A DNA stretch of 64,000 bases from Bin5 sp022821545 (GCA_963664085.2 CAXXLO010000002.1:3348001-3412000); one strand, 5' to 3'; counted from the stretch's first letter, positions 45,615 through 54,833 are shown. Notes: a model not told the origin generated them from the sequence alone. Numbers and translations: made by a program.

Positions 45615-46163
45615 CTCGGCAACTTCATAAAAGATCAGCAGCACCGAACCGTAGCGGCGCCTGTCGAACTCGATCAAAGTATCGAGTGCGAGCGGCGCCT
45701 CTTCGTGCGGGTCGAGCTGGACGATGACGACGCTGTCCTCCACCAACAGCTCTGCCCTGGCATCGACCGCCTCCAACGCCTTCTTCCACAGCGCCCGGTA
45801 CTGAGGCGGCGCGATGTAGATCAGGTCGAACGGCTCGCCGTCAAACTTCTCGATGAAGTCGAAGCTGTCACGTCTCGCAACCGTCGCGCTCTCAGCCACT
45901 CTGCAATGAGTCAGATTCTGTAGAATCGTGCGGACCGCCGCGCGACTTCGGTCAACGAAGAAGACGTGCTCCGCGCCCCGGCTCAGCGCTTCAATGCCCA
46001 CCGCGCCGGTGCCCCCGAACAGGTCCAGTACGTATCGCCCCTCGATCCAGTTTCCCAGAATCGAAAAAAGGGCCTCCTTCGCCCGGTCGGTGATGGGACG
46101 CGTGCCGTCCCCTGGAACCGACTGCAGCCTGTGCCCTCTGGCGCTCCCTGAAATAACTCGCAT
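45603..46163 (-). CDS. rsmD: 16S rRNA (guanine-966-N2)-methyltransferase RsmD
   Basis: 186 residues from the ATG at 46163 (MRVISGSARGHRL, the family's normal N-terminus; the frame runs further upstream without support). Motifs: RPITDRAKEALFSIL, the SAM-binding LDLFGGTGAVGIEALSRGA and the catalytic region IYIAPPQY, where E. coli RsmD has DPP. GGAGGAA lies about 17 nt from the ATG, further than usual. The enzyme methylates G966 of 16S rRNA. The coaD gene often found beside rsmD is absent here. Confidence 0.92.
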   Translation of the reverse strand: MRVISGSARGHRLQSVPGDGTRPITDRAKEALFSILGNWIEGRYVLDLFGGTGAVGIEALSRGAEHVFFVDRSRAAVRTILQNLTHCRVAESATVARRDSFDFIEKFDGEPFDLIYIAPPQYRALWKKALEAVDARAELLVEDSVVIVQLDPHEEAPLALDTLIEFDRRRYGSVLLIFYEVAEAAE

Positions 46164-46276
46164 AGCCAGCGAAATCCGAATTCCTCCAAGCCGGCCTCCC
46201 GCCCGCGCTGAACGGGTTGGCGCAAGCCACATTTCTCTTCACAGGATTATAGTTGCGATCACGCGATTTCTGACAA

Positions 46277-46305
46277 TTGCACGATAAGAAGGCCTGATAT
46301 ACAAT
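46277..46305 (+). promoter_or_regulatory. Promoter of the glycine riboswitch-gcvP transcript
   Basis: TTGCAC (46277-46282), a 17-nt spacer and TACAAT (46300-46305). Transcription would begin about 35 nt before the first aptamer. Confidence 0.55.
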
Positions 46306-46344
46306 TGCCCGCGTCAGGATTAGAAACTGAATAGTCGCTGATGC

Positions 46345-46599
46345 GCGACGAGAGAGACTTCACAAGCGAAGCGCCGAAGGGGCAAGCCGGCAGGACGACC
46401 CAGCCTGCCCGGTCACACTCTCAGGCAAAAGGATCGTCGCGATACGGCACCTTTGGAAAGCGCCGCCAAACAGGTTCTTAGCGGCCACCGACGGGGCAAT
46501 CGCACGCCGGCGGATTCAGGTGAGGACCGGAGAAAACCTCCCCGATCTCACCTCTATGCCGCGACGGTGTGCGCCAATCTCTCAGGTCAAGGACAGAGG
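46345..46599 (+). promoter_or_regulatory. Tandem glycine riboswitch
   Basis: Aptamer 1 is 46345-46440: its P1 stem pairs GCGACGA with TCGTCGC, and it contains the family-diagnostic AGCGCCGAAGGGGCAA (46370-46385) and CTCTCAGGCAAAAGGA (46418-46433). Aptamer 2 spans about 46450-46599: P1 pairs CCTTTG with CAGAGG, with CACCGACGGGGCAA (46486-46499) and CTCTCAGGTCAAGGACAG at 46579-46596. A terminator follows at once. Glycine binding normally favours read-through into glycine-cleavage genes, which fits gcvP downstream. Confidence 0.93.
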
Positions 46600-46602
46600 C
46601 AA

Positions 46603-46631
46603 CGGGCACTCTTTCGAGATGCCCGTTTTTT
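46603..46631 (+). terminator. Riboswitch expression-platform terminator
   Basis: CGGGCA (46603-46608) pairs with TGCCCG (46620-46625), with an inner CTC/GAG stem and TTTC loop, followed by six T residues (46626-46631). Placed directly after the second glycine aptamer, it is the likely glycine-controlled terminator. Confidence 0.9.
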
Positions 46632-46709
46632 CTTTCCGCAAACTGGTGTCCTCACCGCCGCCGCAGCGAAGGCGGCCAAAGAGTGGGGCTGTGACCAAAG
46701 GAGAGATCC

Positions 46710-49700
46710 ATGAGCCAGCAATTCCACGCACACCCGTCCAAAGCCGCGGGAAACGGCCTCGGCCATACCTCCGCGGCCAGTATCGCCGACAACTCCGCGA
46801 AGCGGGACGGCCGGGAAGCCCTGCTCCAGCGCACGGATGCCTTTGTGCCCCGTCACCTGGGGCCGGACCGCGACGAGCAGGAGGAGATGCTGCAAACAGT
46901 CGGCGTGGAATCCCTCGATCAACTGATCGACCAGACGATTCCCGCCCCGATCCGACTGCGGCGCCCCCTTGCCCTCCCCGGGCCGCGCCCCGAATCGGAC
47001 GTTCTGGACGAAATGGCCGATTTCGCCGGAAGCAACCAGCTCTTCCGCTCCTTCATCGGTATGGGCTACTATGACACCATTACGCCTCCCGTCATCCTCC
47101 GCAACGTCCTCGAGAATCCCGGCTGGTACACACAGTACACGCCCTATCAGGCCGAAATCGCCCAGGGACGCCTGGAAGCCTTGCTCAACTTCCAGACGAT
47201 GGTTTCCGACCTCACAGCCCTCGACATCGCCAACGCCTCCCTCCTTGACGAAGCCACCGCCGCCGCCGAGGCCATGATGATGTGCAAGCGCGCCCAGAAA
47301 CGCGGCGCCTCAGGGGAAACCTTCTTTGTCTCCGAGAAGGTGCATCCCCAGACCATCGACACCGTCAAAGTCCGCGCCGAACCCCTGGGCTACACCATAG
47401 TCGTCGGCGACCACAGGGAGTACCGCCCGGACTCCGACACCTTCGGCATCCTTTTGCAATACCCAGACACCGAAGGCAGCATCAACGACTACCGCGGCCT
47501 GGTCGAAGAGGCGCGCGCCGCCGGCGCCCTGGTGGTAGTCGCCACCGATCTCCTGGCCCTGACCCTTCTCACGCCCCCGGGGGAATGGGGCGCCGACATC
47601 GCCGTCGGTAGCGCCCAGCGGCTTGGCGTGCCCATGGGCTACGGCGGCCCCCATGCCGCTTTCATGGCCACTCGCGATCAGCTCAAACGACAAATGCCCG
47701 GCCGCCTCGTCGGCGTCTCCCAGGACGCCCAGGGCAGGACGGCTCTGCGTCTTGCCCTCCAGACCAGGGAACAACACATCCGCCGCGACAAGGCCACCAG
47801 CAACATCTGCACGGCCCAGGTACTCCTGGCGATCATGGCCTCAATGTACGCCGTTTATCACGGTCCCGCCGGCCTCAAAAGAATCGCCCTGCGGATTCAA
47901 CTCCTGACTTCCATCCTTGCCTCAGAGCTGCAAAAACTGGGTTACCGGATTACGCAATCCGGTTCCGGTCCCCTTTTCGACACGATCAAGATCGACGGCG
48001 GACCCCGCACACAGAGCGAGCTCCGCCGCGCCGCCGCTCATCGCCTCAACATGCGCCTGTACCAGGACGGGGCAGTCGGTATCTCTCTCGACGAAAAAAC
48101 TACCGCCGCCGAGCTGCAAGCTCTGCTGGAGATATTCGGCAGCGGTCCGCTGTCCGACTCCGCTTCAGCAACTCAGGACGGCCGGCCGAACGCCGCCGGC
48201 CCCGAACTGGCCGCGCTCGCCAGCGAAATCGCTCTCGACTATCCCGAGCCCTTTGCCCGTACAAGCTCCTATCTGACCCATCCGATCTTCAACACCATGA
48301 AGTCGGAGACCGAGATGCTGCGCTACATCACCAAGCTGCAGAACCGGGATCTCTCCCTCGCCCACTCCATGATCCCCCTCGGCTCCTGCACCATGAAACT
48401 GAACGCCACCGCCGAGATGATCCCTGTCACCTGGCCGCAGTTCAGCGGGCTCCACCCCTTCGCTCCTCTGGAGCAGGCTCAGGGCTACCTCGAACTCTTT
48501 GACCGCCTCGCACAGGCTCTGGCCGAGATTACCGGCTTCGCCGCCGTCTCCTTCCAGCCCAATGCCGGCTCCCAGGGCGAGTACGCCGGCCTGCTCGCGA
48601 TCCGGGCTTGGCATCTCAACCGCGGCGAAGACCAACGCGACATCTGCCTCATCCCCTCCTCCGCCCACGGCACCAACCCAGCCAGCGCAGTGATGGCCGG
48701 CATGAAGGTTGTCGTCGTCCGCTGCGACGAAGACGGCAACATCGACGTGGCCGATCTCAAAGCCAAAGCCGAACGGCACAGCCTGCAGCTCGCCGCGCTC
48801 ATGGTAACCTACCCCAGCACGCACGGCGTCTTTGAAGAGGCCATCCAGGAAGTCTGCAATCTCGTTCACCTCCATGGCGGCCAGGTCTATATGGACGGCG
48901 CCAACATGAATGCCCAGGTCGGCCTCTGCCGACCGGGGGACATGGGCGCGGACGTCTGCCACCTCAACCTGCACAAGACCTTCTGCATCCCTCACGGCGG
49001 CGGCGGACCCGGAATGGGACCGATCTGCGTCGCCGAACATCTCGCGCCCTTCCTCCCCGGCCACGCCGTCGTGCCTGGCATCGGCGGCCCAAGCGCCATC
49101 GGTGCCGTATCGGCCGCGCCTTGGGGCAGCGCCGCCATTCTGCCGATTTCCTACGCCTACATCGCCATGATGGGCGGAGCCGGCCTTACCGAAGCCACCC
49201 GCATCGCCATTCTCAACGCCAACTACATCGCCGCCCGTCTCGAACACGCCTACCCCGTCCTCTACAAGGGCGCCCAGGGCCGCGTGGCCCACGAATGCAT
49301 CATCGACACACGTTTCCTGAAGGATCACGGCCTCCAGGTCGACGACATTGCAAAGCGCCTCATCGACTTCGGCTTCCACGCCCCCACCATGTCCTTCCCC
49401 GTCGCCGGCACGCTCATGATCGAGCCCACCGAAAGCGAATCCAAGGAGGAGATCGACCGCTTCTGCGCCGCTATGCTCTCAATTCGTGAGGAAATCCAGG
49501 CCGTTCAGGACGGCAAAATCAGTCCCGAGGACTCGCCTCTCCACCACGCTCCCCACACTGCCGACCTGGTCACCGCCGACCGGTGGGATCGCGCCTACAG
49601 TCGCGGAACCGCCGCCTTCCCCGCCAACTGGGTGCGAGAAAACAAATTCTGGCCCGCAGTCAGCCGTATCGACAACACCTTCGGAGACCGCAACCTGGTC

Positions 49701-49733
49701 TGCGCCTGCCCGCCCCTGGAGACCTACGCCTAG
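46710..49733 (+). CDS. gcvP: Glycine dehydrogenase (decarboxylating), fused P-protein
   Basis: 1007 residues, the full-length homodimeric form with both P1 and P2 halves. The N-terminal half carries FIGMGYYDTITPPVILRN; the C-terminal half carries the PLP-binding HLNLHKTFCIPHGGGGPG (Lys756) and AHSMIPLGSCTMKLNAT. The enzyme decarboxylates glycine and passes the aminomethyl group to the H-protein lipoamide. AAAGGAG lies before the ATG. The first ~40 residues are an extra polar extension before RTDAFVPRHLGPD. It is the sole gene behind the tandem glycine riboswitch; gcvT and gcvH are not in the window. Confidence 0.97.
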   Translation: MSQQFHAHPSKAAGNGLGHTSAASIADNSAKRDGREALLQRTDAFVPRHLGPDRDEQEEMLQTVGVESLDQLIDQTIPAPIRLRRPLALPGPRPESDVLDEMADFAGSNQLFRSFIGMGYYDTITPPVILRNVLENPGWYTQYTPYQAEIAQGRLEALLNFQTMVSDLTALDIANASLLDEATAAAEAMMMCKRAQKRGASGETFFVSEKVHPQTIDTVKVRAEPLGYTIVVGDHREYRPDSDTFGILLQYPDTEGSINDYRGLVEEARAAGALVVVATDLLALTLLTPPGEWGADIAVGSAQRLGVPMGYGGPHAAFMATRDQLKRQMPGRLVGVSQDAQGRTALRLALQTREQHIRRDKATSNICTAQVLLAIMASMYAVYHGPAGLKRIALRIQLLTSILASELQKLGYRITQSGSGPLFDTIKIDGGPRTQSELRRAAAHRLNMRLYQDGAVGISLDEKTTAAELQALLEIFGSGPLSDSASATQDGRPNAAGPELAALASEIALDYPEPFARTSSYLTHPIFNTMKSETEMLRYITKLQNRDLSLAHSMIPLGSCTMKLNATAEMIPVTWPQFSGLHPFAPLEQAQGYLELFDRLAQALAEITGFAAVSFQPNAGSQGEYAGLLAIRAWHLNRGEDQRDICLIPSSAHGTNPASAVMAGMKVVVVRCDEDGNIDVADLKAKAERHSLQLAALMVTYPSTHGVFEEAIQEVCNLVHLHGGQVYMDGANMNAQVGLCRPGDMGADVCHLNLHKTFCIPHGGGGPGMGPICVAEHLAPFLPGHAVVPGIGGPSAIGAVSAAPWGSAAILPISYAYIAMMGGAGLTEATRIAILNANYIAARLEHAYPVLYKGAQGRVAHECIIDTRFLKDHGLQVDDIAKRLIDFGFHAPTMSFPVAGTLMIEPTESESKEEIDRFCAAMLSIREEIQAVQDGKISPEDSPLHHAPHTADLVTADRWDRAYSRGTAAFPANWVRENKFWPAVSRIDNTFGDRNLVCACPPLETYA

Positions 49734-49890
49734 ACACAGCTGCGATTGGCGTGAATCGAAATCGCCGCCAATTCAATGTCAGGCCTCGCCCCGTAGATCG
49801 GACTTGAGGGGGGCAGGCCGTTCCATCTCCGGCGGCATCCAGGAGAGCGCCTGCATTGCGTTTTCCCACACCGGGGATGAGCGATCGCGG

Positions 49891-49919
49891 TTGACACCAA
49901 ATGTAATGACGTATATAGT
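49891..49919 (+). promoter_or_regulatory. Strong promoter of the first sugar ABC operon
   Basis: Consensus TTGACA (49891-49896), a 17-nt spacer and TATAGT (49914-49919). It is the best promoter match in the window. The preceding 49734-49890 is non-coding with no recognised element; the leader downstream carries a hairpin. Confidence 0.75.
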
Positions 49920-49939
49920 TTCTTGCGGAGCCGCAGGGC

Positions 49940-49978
49940 CGAAGAGGGGGCAGGAGACCTTCTCTTGCCCCCTCTTCG
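49940..49978 (+). promoter_or_regulatory. Long leader hairpin in the binding-protein 5' UTR
   Basis: An 18-bp stem (49940-49957 with 49961-49978, one G-T wobble, loop CCT) begins about 13 nt after the predicted transcript start and ends 59 nt before the start codon. No T-run follows. It could stabilise the message or regulate initiation. Confidence 0.6.
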
Positions 49979-50037
49979 CTCTCTGCACCACATGTGTCTT
50001 GCCTGAGGCAGCGAAACAATCAAGGAGGGTTGCCGAA

Positions 50038-51375
50038 ATGTCTGATCAGATCAAACGAAAGCAAGAGCAGAGGCGCAGCACGCCCAACCGGCGTGACTTC
50101 CTGCGCAGTGCAAGCGCGCTGGCCGGATTTGGGCTGCTTGCGGCCTGCGCACCGGCCGCACAGCCAGCCGGTGAGGCGGGCTCCGACGCACCGGCAGAGA
50201 GAAGCAGGGTCCGCTACCTGTCCTGGTGGTTCGAAGAGGGCAATCGCGGCGAAACCTGGAACAATTTTGTCGATGAGTTCAACGAATACCAGACCGAGAT
50301 CGAAGTCGTAGCCGAAAACATCCCATTCGACCAGTATACGACCAAAACAATTGTCGGCACACAGTCCGGCCAGTTGGACGGCGACATTGTCATGGCCACG
50401 CCTGAACTGGCGCCGCGCCTGATCCAGTCCGACCTGCTCGTCCCTCTGGACGACGTCCTTGTGCGCAACAGCATCACCGATCTGAGTTCCGCCCACGACG
50501 CCCTGCGTAAGGACGGCAACCTCTACGGCCTCGATATGGTTACGGTTGCTTTCGGCATTCTCTACAACAAGGACCGTTACGAGGAAGCAGGAATCACGCC
50601 GGCCACGACGCCGCAGGAGTGGGTAGACGTAAGCGCCGCACTGACCGATCGCGAGAATCAGAAGTATGGCTTCTTCGCTACTCACCTGGTCAGCGAACCG
50701 TCCGACTTCTGGTTCCAGTTGGAAGTGTGGTGCATGCCTTACGACGGCATCTGGGCTGAAGGGACGACCCCCCTGCTGACCTCGGATCCGATCATTCAGG
50801 GTCTCAAGCTGTTCAAGCAGATGTATGACGTCTCCATGCCGCAGGGCGCGGACAATCCAACCGGATACCGGCTCTTCCAGAACGGCGACGTGGCCCAGGG
50901 CCTCTATGTCTCCGCGGCCGTCGGCGCCTTTACCAAGGACGCCCCGGACCTCTATCCAAAGCTGCGCAGCGCCCCCATCCCCTGGGAGACCAATAAGTCG
51001 ATTGCACGCATCCACCCGATGATGATCAACAAGGACTCCGAGGTCGTCGAAGAGTCCATGGAGTTCGTCACCTACATGTATAAGCCGGACAACTACCGCC
51101 GTATGGTTGAAGGCTGCCAGGACGTGATCTTCGCCCAGCCTTCCGCTGCCAGGCAGGAGTACCTGGATGGACTCGAGTGGCTGAAACCCGGCTATTTCGG
51201 GGTTGACTATGTAACGCCTTTCGATATTGTCGGCGACTTCGTCTACAATTTCAACGAGTTCGGGCAGATCGTTATCACCAACTTCGCCGACGTGCTCAAT
51301 GCCGGCAAATCGGTTGAGGAAGCGATGGAAATCGCACAGGTGCAGGCCGAGGACCTGGCGGAACGCATCTCATAG
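50038..51375 (+). CDS. Sugar ABC transporter substrate-binding lipoprotein (family 1), Tat-exported
   Basis: 445 residues from the ATG at 50038 (AAGGAGG upstream); the open frame extends back into gcvP but that is shadow sequence. A twin-arginine motif NRRDFLR (Arg18-Arg19) and lipobox LAAC (Cys37) are followed by the SBP_bac_1 core: VRYLSWWFEEGNRGETWNNF, GDIVMATPELAPRLIQSDLL and ILYNKDRYEEAGI. It binds a sugar or glycoside outside the membrane for the MalFG-type permeases at 51529 and 52481. No ATPase gene is linked. Family 1 proteins of this length are typical of Chloroflexota CUT1 importers. Confidence 0.94.
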   Translation: MSDQIKRKQEQRRSTPNRRDFLRSASALAGFGLLAACAPAAQPAGEAGSDAPAERSRVRYLSWWFEEGNRGETWNNFVDEFNEYQTEIEVVAENIPFDQYTTKTIVGTQSGQLDGDIVMATPELAPRLIQSDLLVPLDDVLVRNSITDLSSAHDALRKDGNLYGLDMVTVAFGILYNKDRYEEAGITPATTPQEWVDVSAALTDRENQKYGFFATHLVSEPSDFWFQLEVWCMPYDGIWAEGTTPLLTSDPIIQGLKLFKQMYDVSMPQGADNPTGYRLFQNGDVAQGLYVSAAVGAFTKDAPDLYPKLRSAPIPWETNKSIARIHPMMINKDSEVVEESMEFVTYMYKPDNYRRMVEGCQDVIFAQPSAARQEYLDGLEWLKPGYFGVDYVTPFDIVGDFVYNFNEFGQIVITNFADVLNAGKSVEEAMEIAQVQAEDLAERIS

Positions 51376-51379
51376 TGCG

Positions 51380-51436
51380 GAGGGCGAGGGGTGATGAGAG
51401 TTGAACGAACTGTTCTCGTACATCCCCCTCGCCCTC
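51380..51436 (+). promoter_or_regulatory. Intercistronic hairpin after the binding-protein gene
   Basis: GAGGGCGAGGGG (51380-51391) pairs perfectly with CCCCTCGCCCTC (51425-51436); inner GATG/CATC and GAG/CTC stems extend it. No T-run follows. It separates the binding-protein gene from the permease genes. Confidence 0.65.
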
Positions 51437-51528
51437 TATCAATGCGTGACGAAATCCCGACCGGCTAAATCAACGCCTGCTATGGCAGGACTCACTCACC
51501 TCTCGCAAGACGCCAGATCAATTCATCA

Positions 51529-52479
51529 ATGAATGAACGAGTCGATGCAGACGCCATGGCGGGCCGCTCCAGCGGCAAAAGGTCGCCTCCCCGCATCCTC
51601 CGCCGACGCTATCTCTTGCCCTTCGCACTTGCACTCCCAATCGTTCTCTACGAAGGGCTCCTGATCGTCTACCCGATTGTCCAGGGCATCTACGGCAGCT
51701 TTACGCGCATCGAACTGGCATCCACCGCGGCGACAACCTGGGTGGGATGGGACAATTACGAGCGCATGTTCTCTGACCCGGCCTTTTGGAAGGTCATCCG
51801 GGTCACCCTCCTGTTCACCGCACTGGTAATCGTAGTCGCACTGACGGTCGGCCTGCTCACCGCGCTTCTCTTCAACCGGCCGTTCCGGTTCCGCCCCATC
51901 GCGCGCGGTATGCTGATGATGCCCTGGGCCATCCCCGAGGTTCCCGTCGTCATGATCTTCATCTGGATCCTCAGTCCCCAGTTCGGCGTGGTCAACATCC
52001 TGGCGCGGATGCTCCCCGGCGTCACCCAGAACCCACAGTGGCTGCAGGTGCCCGAGCTGGCGATGGGTTGGATGGTGATTATCTCCTCCTGGAAGGCGTT
52101 TCCCTTTTACAGCCTGGTGATCCTTGCCGCCTTACAGGCAATTCCCCAGGAACTTTACGAGGCCGCCCGCGTCGACGGGGCCAGCCGGCTGCAGCTCTTC
52201 CGTCACGTGACTTTCCCAGGCATCAGTTCAACCCTGGAGCTTCTCGTCGTCCTGGCCGCCATCTTTTCGTTCAAGCAGTTCACGATCATCTTCCTGATGA
52301 CCGGAGGCGGCCCCTCTGGCACAACGGAAACGATCGTAATCCGTATTTTCAATACCGCTTTTCGATTTTATGACTACTCCTATGCGACTGCCCTCGGCGT
52401 TGCCGGATTTGTCGTCTCACTGGCTGTAGCTCTTGTCTTCATCCTGATGCAGGTCCGACGCACACAGGAATCCGCCTGA
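51529..52479 (+). CDS. Sugar ABC transporter permease, MalF/UgpA type
   Basis: 316 residues. A short charged N-terminus precedes the first helix (about 26-45), followed by five more helices. The EAA loop EAARVDGASRLQLFRHVTFPG lies near residues 215-235. Typical CUT1 inner subunit. It starts 153 bp after the binding protein, behind the hairpin, with no clear ribosome site at the ATG, and is followed by the MalG-type gene after a single base. The pair forms the translocation channel. Confidence 0.93.
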   Translation: MNERVDADAMAGRSSGKRSPPRILRRRYLLPFALALPIVLYEGLLIVYPIVQGIYGSFTRIELASTAATTWVGWDNYERMFSDPAFWKVIRVTLLFTALVIVVALTVGLLTALLFNRPFRFRPIARGMLMMPWAIPEVPVVMIFIWILSPQFGVVNILARMLPGVTQNPQWLQVPELAMGWMVIISSWKAFPFYSLVILAALQAIPQELYEAARVDGASRLQLFRHVTFPGISSTLELLVVLAAIFSFKQFTIIFLMTGGGPSGTTETIVIRIFNTAFRFYDYSYATALGVAGFVVSLAVALVFILMQVRRTQESA

Positions 52480-52480
52480 T

Positions 52481-53356
52481 ATGGCTGCCCAAATTGCGGA
52501 GAACCGCTCAGCTAAGGCCGGACTCCCCGTTGGACGACTGATAAACGGCGCCCTGCTCTACGTCACCGTGGCCGTCGTCTCCTTAATCATCGTCTTTCCG
52601 GTCTACTGGATGATGATCAGCACCTTTCAACCAAGCAAGTACATCCTGCACTTTCCGCCTCCGTTGCTGCCCCAGGAGCTTTACTTCGATCAGTTTGCCG
52701 AGCTGTTCAGCGAACACCCGATTGCGAGGTGGCTGCGCAACTCTTTCCTCATCGCCGTCATGACGATGCTGCTCTGCATGGCCCTCTCGGTGCTGGGCGC
52801 CTTTGCGCTCTCCAACTTGCGATGGCCGGGCCGCAATCTGTTCGGCCTGTTCCTGCTGGTGACCCAAATGCTGCCCGAAGTCCTGATCCTGATTCCGCTC
52901 TACATCCTCTATCGCCGTCTAAACATGTTGAACAGCATTCCATCGCTGGCCCTGATCGACGCTGCTTTCATTCTCCCTATCTGCATCTGGATTCTGAAGG
53001 GAGTATTCGACAACGTCCCCCCGGAAGTGCTCGACGCCTCTGTAGTAGACGGATGTACAGAGTTGGGCGCGCTTTGGCGAATCGTCCTGCCGCTGTCCGC
53101 GCCCGGCCTGGCGGCCGTCGCGGTGGTCGCCTTCTTTTTTGCCTGGAATGAATATCTCTACGCCGGTATAATGCTCAGCAGCGGCGACTTCATGCCCGCC
53201 TCGGTGGGCCTTTCCACGCTCAAGGCGATCGCGCAGACGCCGGTGGAACAGTACATGGCCGCCGGGCTTGTCTTCTCGGTGCTGCCTGTGGTTTTCTACC
53301 TGGCGATGCAGAGGTATATCGTTTCCGGCCTGACGGCCGGCGCCGTGAAGGGGTAA
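52481..53356 (+). CDS. Sugar ABC transporter permease, MalG/UgpE type
   Basis: 291 residues, six helices. The N-terminus has LLYVTVAVVSLIIVFPVYWM and MMISTFQPSKYI, typical of MalG-type proteins. The EAA loop is VLDASVVDGCTELGALWRIVLP. The C-terminus ends RYIVSGLTAGAVKG, the classical MalG tail. It starts one base after the MalF-type stop, so the two are co-translated. An S51 peptidase-like gene follows about 80 bp later on the same strand. Confidence 0.94.
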   Translation: MAAQIAENRSAKAGLPVGRLINGALLYVTVAVVSLIIVFPVYWMMISTFQPSKYILHFPPPLLPQELYFDQFAELFSEHPIARWLRNSFLIAVMTMLLCMALSVLGAFALSNLRWPGRNLFGLFLLVTQMLPEVLILIPLYILYRRLNMLNSIPSLALIDAAFILPICIWILKGVFDNVPPEVLDASVVDGCTELGALWRIVLPLSAPGLAAVAVVAFFFAWNEYLYAGIMLSSGDFMPASVGLSTLKAIAQTPVEQYMAAGLVFSVLPVVFYLAMQRYIVSGLTAGAVKG

Positions 53357-53437
53357 GCGCAAGGCGTCCGCGAGAAGATCGCGGTTATCGAAAGTGCGGC
53401 CCCAAAAATCCGGTAACGGATTGGAGAATTGAGTCCA

Positions 53438-54166
53438 GTGGCGACAGGTCACCTACTCCTCGCAGGCGGCTCAGAATTCGGCGGCCAGATGGCGGCCCCC
53501 GACCACCGCAGCATCGAACTGGCCGGCGGCCTCGACACACGTATCGCCATAGTTCCCACCGCCGCCGCGCCTGATAACAACCACCGCCGCGCCGGCGAGA
53601 AGGGCCGCCGCTGGTTCACCAGCCTGGGCGCGACCAACGTCCAGGTCGTCCCTCTGCTCGACCGCGCCTCAGCCGGAGAATCCAACGTAGTTGAAGCCGT
53701 GGCCGAAGCGAAACTGATATACCTGCTGGGTGGGTTCCCAGGCTATCTGTGCGAAACGCTTCGCGACTCGCGTGCCTGGTCTGCCATGCTTACGGCCTAC
53801 GCCGGCGGCGCCGTGCTGGCCGGAAGCAGTGCCGGCGCCATGGTCCTCTGCGAACATCTCAACGACCCTCGCGGCCAGGGCGCGACAACCGGACTTGGGC
53901 TGGTTCCCAATATCTGCATCCTGCCCCATCACAACACCTTCGGACAGGGATGGGCCGACCGCCTGCGCGGACTTCTGCCACATGCGACGCTGGTCGGCAT
54001 AGACGAAGAAACCGCCATGATCAGCATTGGATCAGTCCAGGACTGGCGCGTCTACGGCGCCGGCGACGTCACCCTCTACCTCCCCGGTCACACACTCTCA
54101 CACCCCCAGCGCTACCTTGCGGGCCAGGAGCTGCGGCTCCAACCTGACTCCGGGGGACCGAATTGA
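53438..54166 (+). CDS. Peptidase S51 / class I glutamine-amidotransferase-like protein
   Basis: 242 residues from the GTG at 53438 (GGAG 11 nt upstream; a TTG at 53429 is in the same frame but only 2 nt from it). The nucleophile elbow GSSAGAM lies at 129-135, with Ser131 the likely catalytic serine, as in dipeptidase E/cyanophycinase. LIYLLGGFPGYLCETL and ILPHHNTFGQGWADRL are further family segments. No signal peptide, so cytoplasmic. It probably cleaves an Asp- or Asx-containing dipeptide or a related amide. Its position after the importer may be incidental or may indicate that the ligand carries an amino-acid group. Confidence 0.82.
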   Translation: MATGHLLLAGGSEFGGQMAAPDHRSIELAGGLDTRIAIVPTAAAPDNNHRRAGEKGRRWFTSLGATNVQVVPLLDRASAGESNVVEAVAEAKLIYLLGGFPGYLCETLRDSRAWSAMLTAYAGGAVLAGSSAGAMVLCEHLNDPRGQGATTGLGLVPNICILPHHNTFGQGWADRLRGLLPHATLVGIDEETAMISIGSVQDWRVYGAGDVTLYLPGHTLSHPQRYLAGQELRLQPDSGGPN

Positions 54167-54199
54167 CCGCCGACAACACAATTACGCGGCTGGCAGGGC

Positions 54200-54763
54200 T
54201 CAAATGCGCAAAACGCGGAAGTCCTCAAACCGAATCCAGTGCTCCTCTTCGGGCGGTCCGTTATAGCACTGGATGCTGACCTGCTCGTTATCCGCCGGCG
54301 GCAGTTCGCCCGCGGCCGCTGTCCTGAACTCCGACGCCCCCTGCGGACGGTACTGCGCCTCCCACGACTCGGCATCCACGACCAGCCGCAGCCGCACACT
54401 TTGCGTCGGCATCGCCTTGCTGCCCGGTATGATGAACACGTCCCCGTCCACCAGCTCCTTGACCTCTTTGAACACCGGCTCGCCGTCCTGGTACCATGTG
54501 ATCCCGGCCTGTTCATACTGCTGCGTAGGTTCGGTGTGATTGAAGATTGTCACCTCAATCGCGTATACTCCGGAATTGCGGTCAGGCGCCGGCCGTACAA
54601 GCGCATTGCGCACGGTACCCGCCACGCCGGGCTCCACCACGATCTCCAGCCCGCCGTCACGCATCCGCCATCGATCCGGATTCTCACGTATCCAGAACCA
54701 CTCGGAATCCAATTCCCCTTCAAACCGTTCGCTGAATATCAGCTGTCCTTCCGACTTGCCCAT
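54200..54763 (-). CDS. DUF1349-like concanavalin-type beta-sandwich protein
   Basis: 187 residues with no signal peptide. Alternating beta-strand patterns fit a LamG/DUF1349-like fold: EGELDSEWFWIRENPDRWRM at the start (the W-x-R-E-x(3)-W block is typical of this group), EQAGITWYQDGEPVFKEVKE in the middle, and WIRFEDFRVLRI at the end. Such domains occur as carbohydrate-binding or accessory parts of GH43-type enzymes; here one stands alone. AGGAG lies before the ATG. It is followed upstream on the same strand by the DUF1961-like gene (70-bp gap). Confidence 0.68.
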   Translation of the reverse strand: MGKSEGQLIFSERFEGELDSEWFWIRENPDRWRMRDGGLEIVVEPGVAGTVRNALVRPAPDRNSGVYAIEVTIFNHTEPTQQYEQAGITWYQDGEPVFKEVKELVDGDVFIIPGSKAMPTQSVRLRLVVDAESWEAQYRPQGASEFRTAAAGELPPADNEQVSIQCYNGPPEEEHWIRFEDFRVLRI

Positions 54764-54833
54764 ATTTCTTGCTCCTCTTGCGCTGTCTACCCTCTTCTGT
54801 CTTGCCCCGCTCTACCAGCTACTATCGCAGACT

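Noticed and set aside
48165..49379. A 404-codon open frame on the minus strand inside gcvP
   Set aside because: Antisense to the C-terminal half of a clear glycine dehydrogenase gene; its composition is a mirror of the GC-rich codon bias.
49486..50037. Upstream extension of the sugar binding protein into gcvP
   Set aside because: The ATG at 50038 has AAGGAGG, a Tat signal follows immediately, and a promoter lies in between.
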